Part shown: in pieces, positions 1-5,950 of the stretch
Numbering within the stretch: the stretch's first letter is position 1
How the letters are laid out: each line of letters begins with the position of its first letter
Assembly: GCA_041563315.1 (NCBI GenBank)
Contig: JBFFNE010000123.1
Coordinates: forward strand, 1-5,950
Length of the DNA: 5,950 nt
DNA from: JBFEYJ01 sp041563315
GTDB taxonomy: Bacteria > Pseudomonadota > Gammaproteobacteria > Thiohalomonadales > Thiohalomonadaceae
Direction of reading: 5' to 3'
Notes under the pieces: model-generated
Database searches by the model: none
What the model was told of the DNA's origin: nothing
What the model saw: only the letters and a program-made list of their open reading frames with translations
Translations under genes and position numbers: made by a program

Positions 1-42
1 GGATTTTGAATCCCCTGCGTCTACCAATTTCGCCACCCCGGC
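1..42 (-). tRNA. tRNA-Leu (anticodon CAA), 5' part, cut by the window edge
   Basis: Read on the minus strand from 42, the sequence begins with a 7-nt acceptor arm GCCGGGG, then U8, a D arm closed by GCG/CGC, and a leucine-type D loop containing TTGGTAGA. The anticodon stem 5' arm GGGGA is followed by the loop TTCAAAA. The anticodon CAA lies at 8-6 and reads UUG codons. The start resembles E. coli leuX (GCCGAAGTGGCGAAAT), also CAA. The rest of the anticodon stem, the long variable arm, the T arm and the 3' acceptor strand lie left of base 1. Completeness, a CCA end and any attachment site therefore cannot be judged. The gene is divergent from queA. Confidence 0.93.
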
Positions 43-54
43 AAGGGTGCGCGC

Positions 55-84
55 ATTATAGCCGGTGAAAGGGGCGAGAGGAAA
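55..84 (-). promoter_or_regulatory. Promoter of the tRNA-Leu gene, GC-rich discriminator
   Basis: On the minus strand a perfect -10 hexamer TATAAT lies at 60-55. It is followed by GCGCGCACCC, a GC-rich discriminator of the kind linked to stringent (ppGpp/DksA) control of stable RNA promoters. Transcription would start at about 48-47, a few bases before the tRNA 5' end at 42. The -35 is weak: TTTCCT at 84-79 has an 18-bp spacer and matches TTGACA at three positions. The T-rich stretch at 100-96 could help as an UP-like element, which is inference. The perfect -10 and its distance from the tRNA make the promoter call fairly safe. The -35 position is not. Confidence 0.75.
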
Positions 85-103
85 GAGGTAGGGAGAAAAA
101 CAC

Positions 104-131
104 TCTCTCGTATCTCGCATCCCGTATCTGG
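104..131 (+). repeat. Heptad tandem repeat, about 4 units of TATCTCG
   Basis: Four consecutive 7-bp units read tctctcg, tatctcg, catcccg and tatctgg. Together they match the consensus TATCTCG at 24 of 28 positions. The tract lies directly upstream of the queA extended -10 and occupies the place where a -35 element would be. Related units occur in opposite orientation at the end of queA (1186-1213) and again in this orientation before tgt (1236-1256). The repeat is clear in the sequence. Any function is unknown. Confidence 0.7.
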
Positions 132-148
132 TGTTATTATGCGCGCCC
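132..148 (+). promoter_or_regulatory. Extended -10 promoter of the queA operon
   Basis: TGT directly followed by TATTAT (132-134 and 135-140) forms an extended -10 element. A GC-rich discriminator GCGCGCCC follows. No recognisable -35 lies 16-18 bp upstream, where the heptad repeats sit; extended -10 promoters can work without one. Transcription would begin at about 146-150, at or just before the queA ATG at 150, so the mRNA would be leaderless or nearly so. A further upstream promoter cannot be excluded. Confidence 0.5.
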
Positions 149-149
149 T

Positions 150-1214
150 ATGCAACGTAGTGATTTCCATTTCGACCTTCCCGAGGAGCTTATCGCCCAG
201 CGCCCGACCGCAGAGCGTCGAGGTAGTCGTTTGCTGGTGCTTGATGGCGCCAGTGGAACGCTGAAGGACAGGCTGTTTGCCGACCTGACGGACCTTCTGC
301 GGCCGGGTGACCTGCTGGTGTTCAATGACACGCGGGTGATCCCCGCGCGCCTTTATGGGCGTAAGGAGAGCGGCGGTCAGGTTGAGGTGTTGGTTGAGCG
401 GATCATCGGTGAGTGTGAAGTGTTGGCACACGTGCGTGCCAGCAAATCGCCCAAAGCGGGGAGCCGGTTAACCCTGGAGGAGCAGGTCGAGGTTGAAGTG
501 ACTGGGCGCGAGGGCCAACTGTTTTCCTTACGCTTTCCTGGACCGGTGCTGGAGATCCTCAAGCGGGTTGGTCATATGCCGCTGCCTCCTTATATAGACC
601 GCGAGGCGGCCGAGAGCGATGCCGAGCGCTACCAGACAGTGTATGCGCGCAAGGAAGGCGCTGTGGCGGCGCCCACAGCCGGCCTCCATTTCGACCAGGC
701 GATGTTTGAACAACTGAAGCAAATGGGCATCGAATCGGCCTATGTCACCCTTCACGTGGGCGCCGGTACTTTCCAGCCGGTGCGTACCGACGATATCCGT
801 GAGCATGTAATGCACTCGGAATATATAGAAGTGCCTGAAGATGTGGTCGAGGCGGTAGCTCGAACCCATGCCCGTGGCGGACGGGTGATAGCGGTCGGCA
901 CCACTGTCGTCCGCTCGCTCGAATCAGCGGCCCGCGCCAATCCGAAAGGGGCGTTGGCCCCTTTTTCCGGTGAGAGCGATATATTCATCTATCCCGGCTA
1001 CACCTTCCGCGTCATTGATGCCATGATCACCAACTTCCATCTGCCCGAATCGACCCTGTTGATGCTGGTCAGCGCCTTTGCCGGCCACGGACAGGTGATG
1101 GCCGCCTATCGTCACGCGGTGGCGGAAAGGTACCGTTTCTTCAGCTATGGCGATGCCATGTTTGTATTACCACAGGGAAAGCATACGAGAGACGAGATTC
1201 GAGGGGAGATATAG
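150..1214 (+). CDS. queA: S-adenosylmethionine:tRNA ribosyltransferase-isomerase QueA
   Basis: QueA transfers and isomerises the ribosyl part of S-adenosylmethionine onto preQ1 at position 34 of tRNA, giving epoxyqueuosine. It is a cytosolic enzyme of queuosine synthesis acting after Tgt. The 354 residues compare with 356 in E. coli. Family motifs appear in order: PGDLLVFNDTRVIPARL (52-68), GHMPLPPYI (141-149), YQTVYA (161-166), AAPTAGLHF (173-181), LHVGAGTFQPV (201-211), AVGTT (248-252), TNFHLPESTL (294-303) and FFSYGDAM (330-337). The ATG at 150 gives an N-terminus that aligns with E. coli QueA from residue 1, and no in-frame start lies close upstream. It has no Shine-Dalgarno sequence, and the predicted promoter lies 9 bases away. 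The last ten or so residues (HTRDEIRGEI) do not resemble the E. coli tail and are encoded in a heptad repeat. It is first gene of the operon with tgt. Confidence 0.98.
   Translation: MQRSDFHFDLPEELIAQRPTAERRGSRLLVLDGASGTLKDRLFADLTDLLRPGDLLVFNDTRVIPARLYGRKESGGQVEVLVERIIGECEVLAHVRASKSPKAGSRLTLEEQVEVEVTGREGQLFSLRFPGPVLEILKRVGHMPLPPYIDREAAESDAERYQTVYARKEGAVAAPTAGLHFDQAMFEQLKQMGIESAYVTLHVGAGTFQPVRTDDIREHVMHSEYIEVPEDVVEAVARTHARGGRVIAVGTTVVRSLESAARANPKGALAPFSGESDIFIYPGYTFRVIDAMITNFHLPESTLLMLVSAFAGHGQVMAAYRHAVAERYRFFSYGDAMFVLPQGKHTRDEIRGEI
1186..1213 (-). repeat. Heptad repeat tract, inverted copy, inside the queA 3' end
   Basis: On the plus strand the units cgagaga, cgagatt, cgagggg and agatata follow each other in a 7-bp register. 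Their consensus CGAGATA is the reverse complement of TATCTCG, the unit before queA. Matches per unit are 6, 6, 4 and 5 of 7. The tract encodes the last QueA residues and ends within the stop codon. It also supplies the purine-rich GGAG that can serve as Shine-Dalgarno for the small ORF at 1218. The AGAGACG at 1188-1194 can pair with CGTCTCT at 1241-1247. Confidence 0.6.
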
Positions 1215-1217
1215 ACT

Positions 1218-1271
1218 ATGCGAAACTTATCTTTGTACCCCGTCTCTTTTACCTCGGCCCTGATACTATGA
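1218..1271 (+). CDS. Putative 17-residue leader ORF coupled to tgt
   Basis: This small ORF encodes MRNLSLYPVSFTSALIL and fills almost the whole gap between queA and tgt. A GGAG core (1205-1208, within GAGGGGAG) lies 9 bases before its ATG, which begins three bases after the queA stop. Its TGA stop (1269-1271) overlaps the tgt ATG as ATGA, the arrangement typical of translational coupling. tgt itself lacks a Shine-Dalgarno sequence, so ribosomes finishing this ORF could restart on tgt. The peptide is fairly hydrophobic and resembles no family I know. Its translation is inferred only from the start signal and the overlap. It may be a chance frame in repeat-derived DNA. Confidence 0.45.
   Translation: MRNLSLYPVSFTSALIL
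1236..1256 (+). repeat. Degenerate heptad repeat upstream of tgt
   Basis: Three units taccccg, tctcttt and tacctcg lie in a 7-bp register and match TATCTCG at 5, 4 and 6 of 7 positions. They run in the same orientation as the tract before queA and opposite to the one at the queA end. With that latter tract they form an imperfect inverted repeat that could fold into a long, interrupted hairpin in the queA-tgt mRNA. The individual matches are weak, and the shared register with its neighbours is the main support. Confidence 0.35.
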
Positions 1272-2383
1272 AATTCGATCTCCTGCACACCCACAACCAG
1301 GCCCGCCGCGGTCGTCTTACCTTCGACCGGGGCACGGTCGAGACCCCTGCATTCATGCCGGTGGGTACCTATGGTACGGTCAAGGCGATGACCCCGGAGG
1401 AGCTGCAGGGCATCGGTGCCGAGATCATCCTTGGTAATACCTTCCACCTGATGCTGCGTCCGGGCACCGAGGTGATCCGCGAGCATGGCGATTTGCACAA
1501 TTTCATGCACTGGCAAGGGCCCATCCTTACCGACTCCGGCGGTTTTCAGGTCTTCAGCCTGGGTGATATGAGAAAGATCACGGAGGAGGGGGTCACCTTC
1601 GCCTCGCCGGTAAACGGTTCGAAGGTGTTCATGGGGCCGGAGGAGTCGATGGCCGTGCAGCGTGATCTCGGGTCAGACATCGTGATGATCTTCGACGAGT
1701 GCACTCCCTATCCCGCCAGCGAGGCGGAGGCGCGTAAGTCGATGGAACTCTCCCTACGCTGGGCCGAGCGCTCGAAAACGGCTCACGCGGACAATCCCAA
1801 TGCCCTGTTCGGTATTGTTCAGGGGGGTATGTATTCTGACTTGCGGCGTGAATCCCTGGCCGGGTTGCTGGAGATCGGCTTCGATGGCTATGCCATCGGT
1901 GGCCTCTCGGTTGGCGAGCCCAAGGAAGAGATGATGGGCACCCTGGAGGGGATCACCCCGCACATGCCCCAGGACAAGCCGCGTTACCTGATGGGCGTGG
2001 GTAAGCCGGAGGATATCGTCGAAGCGGTGCGCCGCGGGGTAGATATGTTCGATTGCGTGATGCCGACTCGCAACGCCCGTAACGGCCACCTGTTCACCAG
2101 TAAAGGGGTAGTGAAGATCCGTAATGCCGGTTACCAGCATGATACCGGTCCGCTGGACCCGGCCTGCGACTGTTACACCTGCCGCAACTACTCACGGGCC
2201 TATCTGCGCCATCTGGACAAGACCGGCGAGATTCTGGGAGCCCGCCTCAATACTATCCACAACCTTTATTACTACCAGCACCTGATGCGTGGTTTGCGCC
2301 AAGCGATCGAAGAGGGGAGGCTGGATGATTTTGTGAACGACTTTTATACCCAACGGTCACAAGCCGTACCGCCTATGCCATAA
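1268..2383 (+). CDS. tgt: tRNA-guanine transglycosylase (queuine/preQ1 tRNA-ribosyltransferase) Tgt
   Basis: Tgt replaces guanine 34 by preQ1 in the anticodons of tRNA-Asp, -Asn, -His and -Tyr, a committed step of queuosine synthesis in the cytosol. The 371 residues compare with 375 in E. coli and keep a TIM-barrel family layout. By alignment with characterised Tgt enzymes, the general acid/base is Asp89 in TDSGGFQ. Base-recognition residues are Asp143 (IFDEC), Gln185 (VQGG) and the GLSVGE loop (212-217). The nucleophile is Asp262 in FDCVMPTRNARNGH. The zinc site is Cys300, Cys302, Cys305 and His331. All are present, so the enzyme should be active. The start MKFDL aligns with MKFEL of E. coli. 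No Shine-Dalgarno precedes the ATG. Instead the stop of a 17-codon ORF overlaps it. It is cotranscribed with queA by position. Confidence 0.98.
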   Translation: MKFDLLHTHNQARRGRLTFDRGTVETPAFMPVGTYGTVKAMTPEELQGIGAEIILGNTFHLMLRPGTEVIREHGDLHNFMHWQGPILTDSGGFQVFSLGDMRKITEEGVTFASPVNGSKVFMGPEESMAVQRDLGSDIVMIFDECTPYPASEAEARKSMELSLRWAERSKTAHADNPNALFGIVQGGMYSDLRRESLAGLLEIGFDGYAIGGLSVGEPKEEMMGTLEGITPHMPQDKPRYLMGVGKPEDIVEAVRRGVDMFDCVMPTRNARNGHLFTSKGVVKIRNAGYQHDTGPLDPACDCYTCRNYSRAYLRHLDKTGEILGARLNTIHNLYYYQHLMRGLRQAIEEGRLDDFVNDFYTQRSQAVPPMP

Positions 2384-2418
2384 TAGGCTGTACCTGCGTT
2401 ACGCCCACAATGGCGTGA
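2371..2418 (+). other. Two small hairpins at the tgt stop and before yajC
   Basis: GCCTAT (2371-2376) and ATAGGC (2383-2388) form a 6-bp stem with a 6-nt loop that contains most of the tgt stop codon TAA (2381-2383). Ten bases later ACGCC (2401-2405) pairs with GGCGT (2412-2416), extendable by a wobble and an A-T pair. Neither is followed by a T run, so neither is a convincing intrinsic terminator. They may be chance, or may shape the tgt-yajC intercistronic RNA. I see no clear promoter in the 75-base gap. Confidence 0.3.
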
Positions 2419-2458
2419 GACCAACAACCCAAACTTAAAAACGACGTAAGGAACCACT

Positions 2459-2794
2459 ATGAGCTTTTTCATTGCCGATGCCCTCGCCCAAGACGCTCCT
2501 GCTGCCGCGCAACAACCCGGTCTGCTGGAGGCACTGTTCCCATTTATTATTCTCTTCATCGTCTTCTATTTCCTGCTGATCCGCCCGCAGTCCAAGCGTG
2601 CCAAAGAGCACAAGAAGATGGTTGAGGCCCTCGCCAAGGGCGATGAAGTGCTCACTCAGGGGGGGATTTACGGCAAGATCATCGAGGTCGCTGAAGAGGC
2701 TGTGACCATAGAGCTGGCCGACAATGTGCAGGTCAAGCTGCAGCGCGCTGCAGTCGCCAGCATTCTGCCCAAGGGTACCATCAAAACGCTGTAA
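2459..2794 (+). CDS. yajC: Sec translocon accessory protein YajC
   Basis: YajC is a small inner-membrane protein that associates with SecD and SecF and, with them, with SecYEG and YidC. Its own role is minor and poorly defined. The 111 residues compare with 110 in E. coli. After a short Ala/Gln-rich N-terminal stretch comes one transmembrane helix at about 24-41 (LEALFPFIILFIVFYFLL). The family signature FYFLLIRPQSKR (37-47) follows, then a cytosolic domain with GDEVLTQGGIYGKI (residues 61-74) and a β-rich end. The start is supported by a Shine-Dalgarno TAAGGA (2447-2452) six bases before the ATG. It lies between tgt and secD, as in E. coli. Confidence 0.97.
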   Translation: MSFFIADALAQDAPAAAQQPGLLEALFPFIILFIVFYFLLIRPQSKRAKEHKKMVEALAKGDEVLTQGGIYGKIIEVAEEAVTIELADNVQVKLQRAAVASILPKGTIKTL

Positions 2795-2824
2795 CCCTTC
2801 TTCTTTCCCACAACAATAACTGTA

Positions 2825-2845
2825 CCCGCGGCAGGATGCCGCGGG
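2825..2845 (+). other. Strong GC-rich hairpin between yajC and secD
   Basis: CCCGCGGCA (2825-2833) and TGCCGCGGG (2837-2845) are perfectly complementary: a 9-bp stem with a 3-base GGA loop. No T run follows on either strand, so it does not look like a complete intrinsic terminator. A pyrimidine-rich stretch (2795-2809) lies upstream, just after the yajC stop. The hairpin ends 6 bases before the weak secD ribosome site. A role in RNA stability, pausing or uneven expression of yajC and secD is inference. Confidence 0.7.
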
Positions 2846-2864
2846 CAGCATGTGAGTGTGATCA

Positions 2865-4720
<1,856 letters not shown>

Positions 4721-4721
<1 letters not shown>

Positions 4722-4726
4722 GGAGG
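4721..4726 (+). promoter_or_regulatory. Strong Shine-Dalgarno of secF, overlapping the secD stop
   Basis: AGGAGG begins with the last base of the secD TGA stop and lies seven bases before the secF ATG. This is the best ribosome site in the window and contrasts with the weak site of secD and the lack of one at queA and tgt. The overlap would let ribosomes ending on secD reinitiate on secF, fitting balanced synthesis of the two partners. Confidence 0.85.
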
Positions 4727-4733
4727 GAGTACG

Positions 4734-5669
4734 ATGCAACTCTTCAAAAAAGAGACCCATATCAACTTCCTCGGCATGCGCAAGCCGGCGGTGTTTTTGT
4801 CATTGGCGCTGATTGTTGTGGCGATCGGCTCCATCGCCGTGCGCGGCTTCAACTTCGGCATTGATTTCACTGGCGGCACGCTGATCGAGGTGGGCTATCC
4901 ACAGAATGCCGAACTGACCGAGATCCGCCAGACCTTGACCGATAACGGCTACGGCGATGCGGTAGTGCAGCACTTTGGTAAAGCAACCGAGGTACTGATT
5001 CGTATTGCCCCACGCGAAGGCGTGAGCAGCGCGGATCTGAGCGACAAGGTCCTGCTCGCCCTTAAAGGGGCCGATGACACGGTGGCGATGCGCCGTGTGG
5101 AGTTCGTCGGCCCGCAGGTGGGCGAGGAGCTGACCAACGACGGCGGCCTGGCGATGATCTACGCCCTCATCGGCATCCTGATCTATGTCGCGCTGCGTTT
5201 TGAATACCGCTTCGCCGTCGGCTCGGTCGCCGCGCTGGTGCATGATGTGATCATCACCCTCGGGGTGTTCTCGTTGCTGCAGCTCGATTTCGATCTCACC
5301 GTGCTCGCCGCAATCCTCGCTGTGATCGGTTACTCGCTCAACGACACCATTGTCGTCTTCGACCGCATCCGTGAAAACTTTCGCATGATGCGCAAGGGCA
5401 CCCCGGATGAAGTGGTCAACGCCTCCCTCAACCAGACCCTCTCGCGCACCTTGATGACCTCCTTCACCACCATGCTGGTGCTGCTCGCCCTGTTCTTCTT
5501 CGGCGGTAAACTGATCCACGGCTTCGCCACCGCACTGCTGGTCGGCATCTTCGTGGGAACCTACTCCTCCATATACGTTGCCAGTGCCGCGGCCCTGGCG
5601 CTGGGGGTAAGCAAGGAAGACCTGATGCCGGTGGAGAAGGAAGGGGCGGAGCAGGATGAGATGCCCTGA
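4734..5669 (+). CDS. secF: Protein translocase subunit SecF
   Basis: SecF is the partner of SecD in the proton-driven SecDF complex of the inner membrane. The 311 residues are somewhat fewer than the 323 of E. coli. Transmembrane helix 1 is at about 19-37, followed by the signature FNFGIDFTGGTLIEV (39-53) and a periplasmic domain to about residue 135. Five helices follow at about 137-154, 160-181, 188-209, 237-257 and 263-290. The helix 4 motif IGYSLNDTIVVFDRIRENFR (198-217) contains Asp204, matching the conserved Asp of E. coli SecF. SSIYVASAAALALG (278-291) closes the last helix, and a short acidic tail ends the protein. The start is fixed by the AGGAGG site. It is the last gene of the operon, with a terminator about 80 bases after the stop. 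Confidence 0.98.
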   Translation: MQLFKKETHINFLGMRKPAVFLSLALIVVAIGSIAVRGFNFGIDFTGGTLIEVGYPQNAELTEIRQTLTDNGYGDAVVQHFGKATEVLIRIAPREGVSSADLSDKVLLALKGADDTVAMRRVEFVGPQVGEELTNDGGLAMIYALIGILIYVALRFEYRFAVGSVAALVHDVIITLGVFSLLQLDFDLTVLAAILAVIGYSLNDTIVVFDRIRENFRMMRKGTPDEVVNASLNQTLSRTLMTSFTTMLVLLALFFFGGKLIHGFATALLVGIFVGTYSSIYVASAAALALGVSKEDLMPVEKEGAEQDEMP

Positions 5670-5742
5670 GCGGTGTTCTCTGTTTCGTTAAAAAAGCCCG
5701 CGTGATGGAGTATATAGTAATAACTGTGTAATTCGGATGTGT

Positions 5743-5755
5743 GAATGAATGAATG
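5743..5755 (+). repeat. GAAT tetranucleotide repeat, three units
   Basis: GAATGAATGAATG is three full GAAT units plus a G, running into the left arm of the terminator stem. It is short and non-coding here, and I see no function for it. It could vary in copy number between strains by slippage. Confidence 0.5.
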
Positions 5756-5788
5756 CCCCGTAGACAAAGGCCTGCGGGGCATTTTTTT
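5752..5788 (+). terminator. Intrinsic terminator of the queA-secF operon
   Basis: AATGCCCCGTAG (5752-5763) pairs with CTGCGGGGCATT (5772-5783), giving a 12-bp stem with one T-G wobble and an 8-base loop. Seven T residues (5782-5788) follow, then G and six more T. This is a textbook Rho-independent terminator for plus-strand transcription, 82 bases after the secF stop. On the minus strand the stem is followed by CATTCATTC, so it is one-directional. Confidence 0.93.
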
Positions 5789-5950
5789 GTTTTTTCAGAA
5801 TTACACACTGTGTAATGTGGTGTGTAATTTTCGGGCATCCGCATTCCGTGATTGATATAGGATGATTTGGGGGTAAGGTTATTTCCTTCTAAAACCGCTA
5901 TGTGTGATTGATGCGACAGTATGTCGCCATATTACTTCTGGTTAGCGACC
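5789..5950. other. AT-richer intergenic end of the window, no supported gene
   Basis: Apart from the TGTGTAAT boxes I see a 6-bp inverted repeat GCGACA (5913-5918) / TGTCGC (5922-5927) with loop GTA, and GCGAC recurs at 5945-5949. A plus-strand frame opens at ATG 5911 and runs to the edge (MRQYVAILLLVSD), but it has no Shine-Dalgarno. TTGATA at 5852-5857 resembles a -35 but lacks a good -10 at the right distance. Minus-strand frames entering from the right edge stop within about 50 bases. The stretch may be the upstream region of a gene beyond the window. Confidence 0.4.

Larger units (their letters stand above)
5725..5829. repeat. Cluster of four TGTGTAAT boxes around the secF terminator
   Basis: TGTGTAAT occurs on the plus strand at 5725-5732, 5809-5816 and 5821-5828, and inverted as ATTACACA at 5800-5807. 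The first and inverted copies extend to a perfect 10-bp inverted repeat, TGTGTAATTC (5725-5734) and GAATTACACA (5798-5807), flanking the terminator. The inverted copy and the next form a 17-bp dyad, ATTACACA-C-TGTGTAAT (5800-5816). The first and last copies also share a following CGG (after TT in the last). The boxes could be operators for a gene to the right of the window, or terminal repeats of a small non-coding element. I recognise no regulator for them. Confidence 0.6.

Noticed and set aside
1..42. tRNA-Leu as an integration (attachment) site
   Set aside because: The 3' half, where integrases recombine, is outside the window, and no integrase or duplicated tRNA end is visible inside it.
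2825..2845. Intrinsic terminator between yajC and secD
   Set aside because: The stem is strong, but there is no T run on either strand, and secD follows at once in the conserved operon.
4800..5519. Long minus-strand open frame of 239 codons
   Set aside because: It lies wholly opposite secF, which has all family motifs and a strong ribosome site. Its predicted product is rich in His, Gln, Glu and Asp with no recognisable domain, as expected of an antisense shadow.
5800..5816. Dyad as a CRP/FNR site or DnaA boxes
   Set aside because: The arms TGTGTAAT are separated by one base and lack the TGTGA-N6-TCACA or TTGAT-N4-ATCAA spacing. They differ from TTATNCACA in the first bases, so neither family fits.
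5464..5844. Minus-strand frame reaching from the intergenic end into secF
   Set aside because: It starts among the TGTGTAAT boxes, runs through the terminator and ends as a Pro/Arg-rich shadow of secF. No ribosome site or recognisable domain.
5852..5879. Sigma-70 promoter in the right intergenic region
   Set aside because: TTGATA is a fair -35, but the best hexamer at the right distance (TAAGGT) matches TATAAT at only three positions.

Overview
The window is a conserved housekeeping block of a gammaproteobacterium. A partial tRNA-Leu(CAA) lies on the minus strand at the left edge. Diverging from it is queA-tgt-yajC-secD-secF on the plus strand. This gene order, with a tRNA-Leu next to queA, is known from Gammaproteobacteria such as Pseudomonas. 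All five proteins look close to their E. coli counterparts in motif and length. The coding DNA is moderately GC-rich by eye. No species can be named from the sequence alone.

Layout. 1-42 holds the 5' part of tRNA-Leu, with its promoter at about 55-84 (minus). 104-131 is a 7-bp tandem repeat, and an extended -10 at 132-140 points to queA. queA (150-1214) and tgt (1268-2383) make two consecutive queuosine enzymes: Tgt puts preQ1 into tRNA and QueA turns it into epoxyqueuosine. Between them I see a 17-codon ORF (1218-1271) that has a Shine-Dalgarno sequence. Its TGA overlaps the tgt ATG, which has no Shine-Dalgarno of its own. yajC (2459-2794), secD (2865-4721) and secF (4734-5669) encode the SecDF-YajC membrane complex, which assists the SecYEG translocon using the proton motive force. 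A strong hairpin lies between yajC and secD. An intrinsic terminator at 5752-5788 closes the operon.

The last 280 bases (5670-5950) hold no gene I can support and look more AT-rich than the rest. They contain four TGTGTAAT boxes in both orientations around the terminator, a short GAAT repeat, what looks like one arm of a broken terminator, and a small stem-loop near the right edge.

I see no mobile-element gene, CRISPR array, defence gene or other new protein system. The points worth a second look are regulatory or structural: the coupled small ORF before tgt, the nearly leaderless queA start, heptad repeats flanking queA in opposite orientations, twin GC-discriminator promoters, and the TGTGTAAT box cluster after secF.
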